Shown one piece after another: positions 1-5,469 of a stretch of DNA of 5,469 nt. Source of the stretch: Betaproteobacteria bacterium (lineage in GTDB: Bacteria > Pseudomonadota > Gammaproteobacteria > Burkholderiales > SG8-39); the NCBI GenBank assembly GCA_011391295.1, contig JAABQT010000117.1, positions 1-5,469 of the forward strand, written 5' to 3'. The translations under genes were made by a program, and so were the position numbers. Each line of letters starts with the position of its first letter. Within the stretch, counting starts at the first letter, position 1. The notes under the pieces are model-generated. The model saw only the letters and a program-made list of their open reading frames with translations, had not been told where the DNA came from and searched no databases.

Positions 1-111
1 AACGGGGTCCAGGGGAACGCGGGAGTGATGCCGGCGCGAGGCGGGAATGCGGCGTTGAGCAACGCCGAGGTCAGGGCCGCCGTCGAGTACATGGTCGCGC
101 AGTCTAAATAA
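1..111 (+). CDS. C-terminal end of a small class I cytochrome c (cytochrome c5-like), 5'-truncated by the window edge
   Basis: Reading from base 1, 36 codons run to a TAA at 109–111. The peptide contains GVMPARGG followed by NAALSNAEVRAAVEYMV. This matches the end of cytochrome c5/c555-type class I cytochromes: the Met in the MPxxGG loop (residue 10 of this fragment) would be the distal haem ligand, and the last helix has the usual LSxxEVxAAVxYMV pattern. The haem-binding CXXCH and the signal peptide would lie upstream and are not in the window, so haem attachment is inferred from family resemblance. Proteins of this kind are periplasmic or membrane-attached electron carriers, which fits the neighbouring oxidase-assembly genes. 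The gene converges on the PCu(A)C gene, with 33 bases between the stop codons. Confidence 0.8.
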   Translation, partial: NGVQGNAGVMPARGGNAALSNAEVRAAVEYMVAQSK

Positions 112-121
112 CCGCCAGCGG

Positions 122-154
122 CCGCGACATTTGCGCGGGTGCGGTCATTTGCGC
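122..154. repeat. Short dyad and 9-base direct repeat between convergent genes
   Basis: The gap between the cytochrome c stop and the PCu(A)C stop holds a 5-base inverted repeat, CCGCG (122–126) and CGCGG (134–138), with a 7-base loop. It also holds a direct repeat CATTTGCGC at 128–136 and 146–154, the second copy overlapping the end of the PCu(A)C gene. Neither side of the stem is followed by a T tract, so this is not a convincing intrinsic terminator. It may be a weak bidirectional pause site or have no function. Confidence 0.3.
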
Positions 155-576
155 ACCTCAAAATCGACGGGTAGCACAAGGCCGCCGCGGAATTCCAGGT
201 TGATGACAGCGCGGTCGCCGGCGCGCAGTAACTGTTTCGGGTTCATCAGCATCAGGTGATATCCGCCTGGCGCAAAGTTCAAACTCCCGTTGGGTGCAAG
301 CTCGATCCGCGACGCGTGCACCATACCCGCCATGCCGTCCTTGACGATAGTGCGATGAATCATCACCTTCGCGAACCCGGAACTGCTTGCGCCCACGAGT
401 ACTTGTGGCCGCGACGTGTCATTTCGCAACTCCATGTATCCCGCCATCATGGCCATGCCGGGCGGCGTTTCCCGGATCCAGGCATCGCGTACGGAAACAC
501 CCCCTCCTCCACTCGCAGCGGGGACGAGGCTCAGCGCCGATAGCAGGCAGACGATAACGGCAGGTCGCCATCTCAT
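145..576 (-). CDS. Periplasmic copper chaperone, PCu(A)C family
   Basis: The 143-residue product has a basic N-terminus (MRWR), a hydrophobic stretch at about residues 5–21 that reads as a Sec signal peptide, and then one PCu(A)C domain from about residue 27. The family's copper-binding pattern H-X10-M-X21-H-X-M is complete: His74, Met85, His107 and Met109. The entry sequence VRDAWIRETPPGMAMMAGYMEL is typical of the family. These proteins hold Cu(I) in the periplasm and help load copper into cytochrome oxidase, together with SCO proteins. The ATG overlaps the stop of the upstream sco gene as ATGA (573–576), so the two are probably translationally coupled and work on the same copper route. A GGGG run just after the signal peptide is unusual but tolerable in a linker. 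I see no lipobox, so the product is probably soluble. The family call is confident; its exact target oxidase is inferred. Confidence 0.93.
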   Translation of the reverse strand: MRWRPAVIVCLLSALSLVPAASGGGGVSVRDAWIRETPPGMAMMAGYMELRNDTSRPQVLVGASSSGFAKVMIHRTIVKDGMAGMVHASRIELAPNGSLNFAPGGYHLMLMNPKQLLRAGDRAVINLEFRGGLVLPVDFEVRK

Positions 577-1235
577 GTCGCATTTCCTGCTTCAAGCTCG
601 CGCACAACTTTGAAACGCTTGCTGATCGCCTCCGCATCATGGGGCGGCGTGAACACGGCATGATATCGGGCTCGCGGATCCAGCAGAAATACCGCCGTGC
701 TGTGATAGACGGGATAGTTTTCCACACCCGGCGTGATCGCAACCTGATATGCGGCGCCTAGTTGACCGGCCAGGTTGCCGATCTGCGCGTTGTCTCCCGT
801 CACGCCGAGAAAGCTCGAATCAAAATAGTCCACGTATTGCCTGAGCTTGCTGGCGGTATCGCGATTCGGATCCACTGAGATAAAAACGAATTGGATATTT
901 TCGGCGCCGACCGTGTTCTTGGCGATGTTGCCACGCGCGCGGGCCAGTACCGCCAGGGTCGTCGGACAGACGTCCGGGCAATGGATGAAGCCGAAAAATA
1001 GAAATGACCATTTACCCTTAAGGCTTGCAAGGTTAAATGCGCGATTCTTGTCATCGCTGAGCGCAAAGGCCGTCACTGGCTTCGGGTCAGGGAACAAGGT
1101 CATCACTCGATCCGGCAGCAACATGGCTCGCGACTCGTGTTCCCGATCTAGCTTGGCGAGCCACACTGCGGCAAGCACCGCGGCGAGCGCGAGGGTTGTT
1201 ACCATGATGCTAAATTTGAAAGATATTTTGTACAT
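573..1235 (-). CDS. SCO1/SenC-family copper chaperone and thiol-disulfide protein, membrane-anchored
   Basis: The 220-residue product begins MYKISFKFS and has one transmembrane segment at about residues 11–27, followed by a periplasmic thioredoxin-fold domain. The SCO metal site is intact: Cys86 and Cys90 in HCPDVCP, and His177 in VYHSTAVFLLDP; the SVDPNRD segment is also typical. SCO proteins bind copper and help build the CuA centre of cytochrome c oxidase, and some members act in thiol redox control. The frame stays open upstream to a GTG at 1370, but those 45 extra residues are polar and would bury the membrane anchor. The ATG at 1235 has a GTGGAA about nine bases upstream, so I chose it. 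The gene is transcribed ahead of the PCu(A)C gene with an ATGA overlap. Parts of it have clearly lower GC than ctaB. A second SCO gene lies at 2276–2860. Confidence 0.9.
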   Translation of the reverse strand: MYKISFKFSIMVTTLALAAVLAAVWLAKLDREHESRAMLLPDRVMTLFPDPKPVTAFALSDDKNRAFNLASLKGKWSFLFFGFIHCPDVCPTTLAVLARARGNIAKNTVGAENIQFVFISVDPNRDTASKLRQYVDYFDSSFLGVTGDNAQIGNLAGQLGAAYQVAITPGVENYPVYHSTAVFLLDPRARYHAVFTPPHDAEAISKRFKVVRELEAGNAT

Positions 1236-1404
1236 TCCCGCCGGTTCCACTTGCAGGCGGGATTTTAGCGCCTTCTCCGATATCGCTTGCCGTGAAGAGC
1301 TCGAGATCCACATGATGCGCGGGCTCGACGCCGCGCTCTCGTCGACCATCGTGGTGGTGATAAACTTCACTGTGTTTCAGTGTCACGAAATTTAGAGCCT
1401 CTCA
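1236..1404. promoter_or_regulatory. Divergent intergenic region between sco/PCu(A)C (-) and ctaB/sco (+)
   Basis: These 169 bases separate two outward-facing operons and should carry both promoters, but no strong sigma-70 promoter stands out. On the minus strand TAAAAT (plus positions 1262–1267) is a fair -10, 27 bases before the sco start, with no good -35. Further upstream, minus-strand GTGACA followed 16 bases later by TTTATC is a weak alternative pair. On the plus strand TTGCCG near 1287, followed 18 bases later by CATGAT, is equally weak. The region also holds a perfect short dyad at 1368–1382 and a 27-codon open frame at 1312–1395. The promoter assignments are guesses; the divergent arrangement is what the sequence shows. 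Confidence 0.45.
1368..1382. promoter_or_regulatory. Perfect 5-base inverted repeat upstream of ctaB, possible operator
   Basis: CACTG (1368–1372) and CAGTG (1378–1382) form an exact inverted repeat around a 5-base centre, 23 bases before the ctaB ATG. Its half-site spacing of ten bases matches one helical turn, as seen with dimeric regulators. I do not recognise it as a known operator, and arms this short can occur by chance. Confidence 0.25.
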
Positions 1405-2298
1405 ATGTCCTCCAGCCTTGTCGACCAGCCGTTCGCCGCGCGCGCGAGCCAGTACTACCAACTCACCAAGCCGCGAGTGGTTTCGCTCATCGTCTTCACC
1501 GCCGTGATCGGCATGTTCCTGGCGACGCCTGGCATGGTGCCGCTGCAGGCGCTGATCGCCGGCACTATCGGCATCGCGCTCACCGCGGGCGCGGCCGCGG
1601 CGGTAAACTGCCTGGTCGAGCAGAGGATCGATGCCGTGATGGCGCGGACACGCGCGCGTCCGCTCCCGCTCGGGCAGGTGACGCCGCTCCAGGCCCTGGT
1701 GTTCGCCGGCGTGGTCGGCGGCTTGGGGCTCTTCACTCTGCACCACTGGGTCAACGACCTCACGATGTGGCTCACGCTCGCCACCTTCGTCGGCTACGCC
1801 ATCGTCTACACGGTGGTCCTGAAGCCGCTGACGCCGCAGAACATCGTGATCGGCGGCGCCTCGGGCGCCATGCCACCGGTGCTGGGCTGGGCAGCGGTCA
1901 CCGGCGAGGTAACGGCGCAAGCAATGATTCTGTTCCTCATCATCTTCGCCTGGACGCCGCCGCATTTCTGGGCGCTGGCCCTGTATCGCACCGAGGACTA
2001 CGCCAAGGCCGGGCTGCCGATGCTGCCGGTCACGCATGGCGCCCGCTACACGCGATTGCAGGTGCTGCTCTACACGCTGATCTTGTTCGGTGTTTCGCTG
2101 CTGCCGTTCGCCATCCGCATGAGCGGGTGGATCTACCTCGCCGCGGCGCTGGCGCTGGGCGGCGTGTTCATCGCCTATGCGGTGCGCATCCACCTGGCGT
2201 ACAGCGACTCTCTGGCGCGGCGCACATTCCGCTACTCGATCACCTATCTGGCCGCGCTGTTCGCGGCGCTGCTCGTTGACCACTATCTCCCGCTTTAG
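1405..2298 (+). CDS. ctaB: Protoheme IX farnesyltransferase (haem O synthase)
   Basis: The 297-residue product is a UbiA-superfamily prenyltransferase of the normal CtaB/CyoE length. It transfers a farnesyl group from farnesyl diphosphate to the vinyl group of haem B, giving haem O, the cofactor or precursor for haem-copper oxidases. The first motif is at about residues 68–86 (Asn68, Glu72, Asp76, RT at 81–82, RP at 85–86). The family-specific segment [21 protein letters not shown] is at 142–162, and [11 protein letters not shown] at 183–193 is followed by [13 protein letters not shown]. About eight or nine hydrophobic helices are spread along the chain, so it sits in the cytoplasmic membrane. 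The ATG at 1405 gives the expected short N-terminus before QLTKPRVV, although only a weak ribosome binding site precedes it. The next gene starts inside its last codons. ctaA is often found directly upstream in betaproteobacteria; here it is not. Confidence 0.96.
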   Translation: MSSSLVDQPFAARASQYYQLTKPRVVSLIVFTAVIGMFLATPGMVPLQALIAGTIGIALTAGAAAAVNCLVEQRIDAVMARTRARPLPLGQVTPLQALVFAGVVGGLGLFTLHHWVNDLTMWLTLATFVGYAIVYTVVLKPLTPQNIVIGGASGAMPPVLGWAAVTGEVTAQAMILFLIIFAWTPPHFWALALYRTEDYAKAGLPMLPVTHGARYTRLQVLLYTLILFGVSLLPFAIRMSGWIYLAAALALGGVFIAYAVRIHLAYSDSLARRTFRYSITYLAALFAALLVDHYLPL

Positions 2299-2860
2299 CT
2301 GCGCGGTGATTGCCGTCCTCGCGCTGGCGGCCTGCGACGGCGGGCCGCCGAAGTTCAAGGGCACCGACATCACGGGAGTCGAGTACGGCAAGACCCTGGA
2401 GCTCGTCGATCACCACGGCAAGCCGCGGCGGCTCGAGGACTTCCGCGGCAAGGCGGTGGTTCTGTTTTTCGGTTTTACCCACTGTCCCGACGTTTGTCCG
2501 ACCACGCTCGCCGATGCGGCGCAGGCCCTCAGGCAACTCGGCGCCGACGCCGACAGGGTGCAGGTGCTGTTGGTTACCGTGGACCCGGAGCGCGACACGC
2601 AGGAAGTGCTAGCCAAGTACGTGCCGGCCTTCGACCCGCGGTTCCTGGGCCTGCGTGGCGATCTGGAGGCCACGCGGCGCGCGGCCAAGGAATTCAAGGT
2701 GTACTTCGAGAAGCGGGCGGGAAAGACACCGCAGGACTACTCCATCGATCACAGCGCGCAGAGCTACGTGCTCGATCCCAACGGACGGCTGCGGCTGTTC
2801 GTGCGCCACGAGCGCATCGCCGAGGACCTCGCGCACGACCTGCGCGAACTGTTGAAGTAA
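2276..2860 (+). CDS. SCO1/SenC-family protein, predicted lipoprotein with a TTG start
   Basis: From the TTG at 2276 the product has 194 residues. Residues 1–19 form a lipoprotein signal: Arg6, a hydrophobic core, and LALAAC with Cys20 as the predicted lipidated residue. The SCO domain follows with Cys70 and Cys74 in [14 protein letters not shown], and His159 in [12 protein letters not shown], so the copper site is complete. The likely role is copper delivery or thiol reduction for the CuA site of cytochrome oxidase. An ATG at 2177 lies in frame, but it would add 33 Arg- and Ser-rich residues that read as ctaB out of frame. A GTG at 2306 would leave too short a signal. The TTG therefore fits best, overlapping ctaB by 23 bases. 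There is no clear ribosome binding site, so translation is probably coupled to ctaB. The stop is three bases from the convergent rpoH stop. Confidence 0.9.
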   Translation: MTTISRFSCAVIAVLALAACDGGPPKFKGTDITGVEYGKTLELVDHHGKPRRLEDFRGKAVVLFFGFTHCPDVCPTTLADAAQALRQLGADADRVQVLLVTVDPERDTQEVLAKYVPAFDPRFLGLRGDLEATRRAAKEFKVYFEKRAGKTPQDYSIDHSAQSYVLDPNGRLRLFVRHERIAEDLAHDLRELLK

Positions 2861-2863
2861 AAC

Positions 2864-3763
<900 letters not shown>

Positions 3764-3771
3764 GGTCCATG

Positions 3772-3777
3772 CCTCCT
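3772..3777 (-). promoter_or_regulatory. Strong ribosome binding site of rpoH
   Basis: AGGAGG on the minus strand lies eight bases before the ATG at 3763 and decides the start. Its last G belongs to a palindrome, GCATGG-A-CCATGC (plus 3760–3772), that encloses the start codon and could fold into a 5-base-pair hairpin with a 3-base loop. Confidence 0.85.
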
Positions 3778-3784
3778 GCGGGAA

Positions 3785-3814
3785 ATTTTAGCACTCGTGC
3801 TATTGGAGTGCTAA
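3785..3814 (-). promoter_or_regulatory. Candidate sigma-70 promoter with extended -10, overlapping CIRCE
   Basis: Minus-strand TGCTAAAAT (TG-N-TAAAAT, hexamer at plus 3785–3790) is a good extended -10. TTAGCA (plus 3809–3814), 18 bases upstream, is a weak -35. The whole promoter would lie within the operator, so bound HrcA would block it. The predicted leader is only about 15 bases and would begin at the ribosome binding site, which argues somewhat against it. The resemblance may arise because the CIRCE arm itself contains GCTAA. Confidence 0.3.
3788..3814. promoter_or_regulatory. CIRCE element, HrcA repressor operator, upstream of rpoH
   Basis: The plus strand reads TTAGCACTC, nine bases, then GAGTGCTAA. 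This is the CIRCE consensus with both 9-base arms exact and the standard 9-base spacer. CIRCE is the operator of the heat-shock repressor HrcA, usually found before groESL and dnaK/hrcA. Here it lies 25 bases upstream of the rpoH start codon and overlaps both candidate promoters. That predicts repression of sigma-32 synthesis at normal temperature and release when HrcA loses activity on heat stress or GroEL titration. The match is direct; the regulatory effect in this organism is inferred. Confidence 0.95.
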
Positions 3815-3830
3815 GCGAACGAGAGGTTCC
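3803..3830 (-). promoter_or_regulatory. Candidate sigma-E (RpoE)-type promoter for rpoH
   Basis: On the minus strand GGAACCT (plus 3824–3830) is followed after 16 bases by TCCAA (plus 3803–3807). The sigma-E consensus is roughly GGAACTT, about 16 bases, then TCTGA or TCTAA, so each half has one or two mismatches and the spacing is right. The start of transcription would fall near 3797, inside the CIRCE spacer, giving a leader of about 34 bases. E. coli rpoH also has a sigma-E promoter. I assigned this by eye, without a scoring matrix. Confidence 0.4.
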
Positions 3831-3847
3831 CCAAGGGATACTCAAAA

Positions 3848-3860
3848 TATCTAATAGATA
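3848..3860. repeat. AT-rich 13-base palindrome between ftsX and rpoH
   Basis: TATCTA (3848–3853) and TAGATA (3855–3860) form a perfect inverted repeat around one central base, just after the ftsX stop. On the minus strand it is followed by TTTTG. It could be a regulator binding site or a very weak terminator for ftsYEX. The stem contains only A-T pairs apart from one G-C pair, so it would make a poor hairpin. Confidence 0.3.
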
Positions 3861-3868
3861 AGGGGCAT

Positions 3869-4756
3869 TTAACGTAAGTATCTGCTTACTGATAGAAGCG
3901 CGCCGACCCAACCCAGGAGGGCGGAGAACACGACCAGGGCAAGCGCTGCGGTGCCTGAAAGGAAGGCGAGCTGGAAGCTCGATCCGTACGCCTGCGCCAG
4001 TTCGCGCACCCCTGGATTGAGAATGGCGAGTCCCCCCCAGAGGATTCCAAGTGCGAGCACGCCGCCCGCAAGGCCCTGCAGCAACCCGAGGTAGAAGAAC
4101 GGCCTGCGCACGAAAGCGTCGGTCGCGCCAAGCAGTTGGGATACCTCGATCTCGTCGCGCTGGGTGAGGATCTGCAAGCGGATGGTATTGAAGGTCACCG
4201 CCACCAGCCCGGTGGCAAGCAGCGCGGCAAGCGCCGCAAGTGCGAGGCGCCCGATGTTTGCCAGCGCCCCGAGGCGCTGCGCCCATGCCGAATCAACCTG
4301 CACCTGCGCCACGCCCGGCAGCGCGCGCAGTCTTGTGGCCAGCGCTTCCAGCGTGGCGGCATCTGACCCGGTGGTGGCGCGCAACACGAACGCGTCCGGC
4401 AGGGGATTGTGCTCCAGCGCCGCCACCACGTCGGCGAGGCCCTCGGCCTCGCGCAGTTCCTTGAGCGCCTCCTCGCGCGAGACAAAGCGCAGTTGCGCGA
4501 CGCGCGCGTCGGCGCGCAAGCGGGATTCGAGTTCGCCGCGCTTTGCTCCCGGCTTCAGGAACATCGAAAGCTGGGGCTCGAAGCTGAAGCGCTGCGCCAC
4601 GCCCTGCAGATTGGCGAGCAGTACGTAGCCCCCTGCGGGCAGGGATAGCGCTACGCCGATCACCAGGGCATTGAGCAGCGTCGCGGCGCGCTGCGCCCTC
4701 AATTTGCCCAGCGCGCGCGCGCAGGCGTCGCGGTGCTGGCGCAGCCAGCCAATCAT
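3869..4756 (-). CDS. ftsX: Cell division protein FtsX, membrane subunit of the FtsEX complex
   Basis: The 295-residue protein has the FtsX layout: a cytoplasmic N-terminus, a first membrane helix at about residues 24–48, an extracytoplasmic domain at about 49–166, and three more helices at about 171–192, 219–247 and 265–290. The extracytoplasmic domain has the usual FLKPGAKRGELESRLRAD…FVSREEAL pattern and LPDAFVLR. The segment after helix 2, RLQILTQRDEIEVSQLLGATDAFVRRPF, is the conserved part of the FtsX permease domain. With FtsE it forms a division-site complex that links ATP hydrolysis in the cytoplasm to activation of peptidoglycan hydrolases outside, through the extracytoplasmic loop. 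The start codon overlaps the ftsE stop as ATGA. E. coli FtsX is longer (about 350), mostly because of its N-terminal extension, so this length is unremarkable. The intact permease domain and the ftsE overlap make the identification secure. Confidence 0.95.
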   Translation of the reverse strand: MIGWLRQHRDACARALGKLRAQRAATLLNALVIGVALSLPAGGYVLLANLQGVAQRFSFEPQLSMFLKPGAKRGELESRLRADARVAQLRFVSREEALKELREAEGLADVVAALEHNPLPDAFVLRATTGSDAATLEALATRLRALPGVAQVQVDSAWAQRLGALANIGRLALAALAALLATGLVAVTFNTIRLQILTQRDEIEVSQLLGATDAFVRRPFFYLGLLQGLAGGVLALGILWGGLAILNPGVRELAQAYGSSFQLAFLSGTAALALVVFSALLGWVGALLSVSRYLR

Positions 4757-5406
4757 GCTGCCAGCTTTCCTTCGGCCAGGCGCAGCACGCGCTTGCCGTA
4801 GCGTTCGATGAGTGCCTGGTCGTGCGTAGCAATCAGCAAGGTGACGCCGACCTGGTGAAAGGACACGAAGATGTCGATGATGTGCGCTGCGGATTCCGCG
4901 TCGAGGTTGGCGGTCGGCTCGTCGGCGACCAGGAGCGCCGGCCGGTTGACCACCGCGCGCGCGATTGCCAGGCGCTGCTGCTCTCCTCCCGAGAGCTGCA
5001 CCGGATTGGCCCGCTCGCGGGCGAGCAGGCCCACCTTGTCGAGGGCGGCGCGGGCCCGCCGTGCCGCCTCTCGGGGTCGCTGGCCGCTGAACGAAAGCGG
5101 CAGCATGACGTTGTCGTAGACCGAGCGGTCGAACAGCAGCTTCTGATCCTGGAACACCAGCCCCAGGTTGCGCCGCAGGTAGGGCACCGCGGAGCGCCTG
5201 AGCGCGCCGATGTTCTGGCCGTTGACCACCACGCTGCCGGAGGTCGGTCGCTCGATCGCCGGGATCAGCTTGAGCAGCGTGGACTTGCCCGCGCCGGAGT
5301 GACCGGTGAGGAACGCGAACTCGCCCGATTCGAGCGCGAATGACACGCCGCGCAACGCGTCCTGGCCGCCCGGATAGCGCTTGGATACCGCGGAAAAGCT
5401 AATCAA
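4753..5406 (-). CDS. ftsE: Cell division ATP-binding protein FtsE, TTG start
   Basis: The 217-residue ABC ATPase has all the catalytic motifs: Walker [10 protein letters not shown] at 35–43, Q-loop Gln86 in [16 protein letters not shown], signature LSGGEQQR at 138–145, Walker B LLVADEP with Asp162 and Glu163, D-loop NLD at 167–169, and switch His195. The Q-loop region and the ERPTSG segment are FtsE-like, and E. coli FtsE has 222 residues. The start is TTG at 5406, giving [14 protein letters not shown], the usual FtsE N-terminus. It has GAGG six bases upstream and no nearby in-frame ATG or GTG. The TTG overlaps the end of ftsY (TTGATTAG, eight shared bases), and the stop overlaps ftsX by four. 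It should sit on the inner face of the membrane bound to FtsX at the division site. Start choice and function are both well supported. Confidence 0.96.
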   Translation of the reverse strand: MISFSAVSKRYPGGQDALRGVSFALESGEFAFLTGHSGAGKSTLLKLIPAIERPTSGSVVVNGQNIGALRRSAVPYLRRNLGLVFQDQKLLFDRSVYDNVMLPLSFSGQRPREAARRARAALDKVGLLARERANPVQLSGGEQQRLAIARAVVNRPALLVADEPTANLDAESAAHIIDIFVSFHQVGVTLLIATHDQALIERYGKRVLRLAEGKLAA

Positions 5407-5469
5407 GCAGTGCCTCGGCGAATTCGGCGGCGGAGAACGGCCTGAGGTCGTCGATGCCCTCGCCGACCC
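5399..5469 (-). CDS. ftsY: C-terminal end of FtsY, SRP receptor GTPase, truncated by the window edge
   Basis: The minus strand from 5467 reads [22 protein letters not shown] and ends with TAG at 5401–5399. This matches the C-terminus of FtsY, where VGExIDDLRPF is highly conserved in the NG GTPase domain. FtsY docks ribosomes carrying signal recognition particle at the membrane. Only 22 codons are visible, so the call rests on this motif plus the ftsY–ftsE–ftsX gene order, which is widely conserved in proteobacteria. Its last eight bases contain the ftsE start. Confidence 0.9.
   Translation of the reverse strand, partial: VGEGIDDLRPFSAAEFAEALLD

Noticed and set aside
1236..1370. 45-residue N-terminal extension of the minus-strand SCO protein from a GTG at 1370
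   Set aside because: The extension is polar and Ser-rich and would place the membrane anchor in the interior. A start at 1235 gives a normal SCO N-terminus with a plausible ribosome binding site.
847..1395. Plus-strand open frame of 182 codons opposite sco
   Set aside because: Most of it is the reverse complement of the conserved SCO domain. Only its last 27 codons lie in intergenic DNA and are listed as a weak finding.
1402..2391. Long minus-strand open frame (329 codons) opposite ctaB
   Set aside because: Its Arg/His/Gln-rich composition with no recognisable domain is typical of an antisense shadow in GC-rich DNA. The plus strand encodes an unmistakable CtaB.
3815..3880. Sigma-32-type promoter for rpoH (minus-strand CCCCTTAT resembles CCCCATNT)
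   Set aside because: No CTTGAAA-like -35 lies at the required 13–15 base distance, so only half of the promoter is present.

Overview
The window looks like chromosomal DNA of a GC-rich betaproteobacterium. The assignment rests on three things read from the sequence: the gene order ctaB–sco facing rpoH–ftsX–ftsE–ftsY, a typical RpoH with an intact RpoH box, and a perfect CIRCE (HrcA operator) in front of rpoH. All but about 350 bases are coding. I see no RNA gene, transposon, CRISPR array or phage gene.

Left part (1–2860), respiratory metal and haem supply. The 3' end of a small class I cytochrome c gene (+) faces a minus-strand pair: a membrane-anchored SCO1/SenC protein (573–1235), then a periplasmic PCu(A)C copper chaperone (145–576), joined by an ATGA overlap. 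This pair diverges across a 169-base intergenic region from a plus-strand pair: ctaB (haem O synthase, 1405–2298), then a second SCO protein, a predicted lipoprotein starting at an overlapping TTG (2276–2860). Together they suggest assembly of a haem-copper terminal oxidase: CtaB makes the haem O precursor, and the SCO and PCu(A)C proteins handle copper outside the cytoplasmic membrane, probably for CuA.

Right part (2864–5469, all minus strand), cell division and heat shock. The order of transcription is the end of ftsY (SRP receptor), ftsE (ABC ATPase), ftsX (membrane partner), then rpoH (sigma-32). ftsY/ftsE overlap by 8 bases and ftsE/ftsX by 4, so these three look like one translationally coupled unit. 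rpoH lies 105 bases downstream behind its own AT-rich control region. That region carries the CIRCE element, a sigma-E-like promoter and an extended -10 sequence that overlap the operator, a strong AGGAGG ribosome binding site, and a small palindrome around the start codon.

The most interesting signal is the rpoH control region, where the HrcA operator lies on top of candidate promoters for the heat-shock sigma factor. Second is the lower-GC sco–PCu(A)C pair directly upstream of ctaB, with two differently anchored SCO paralogues back to back. I found no clearly unprecedented system; most of the window is recognisable core-genome content.
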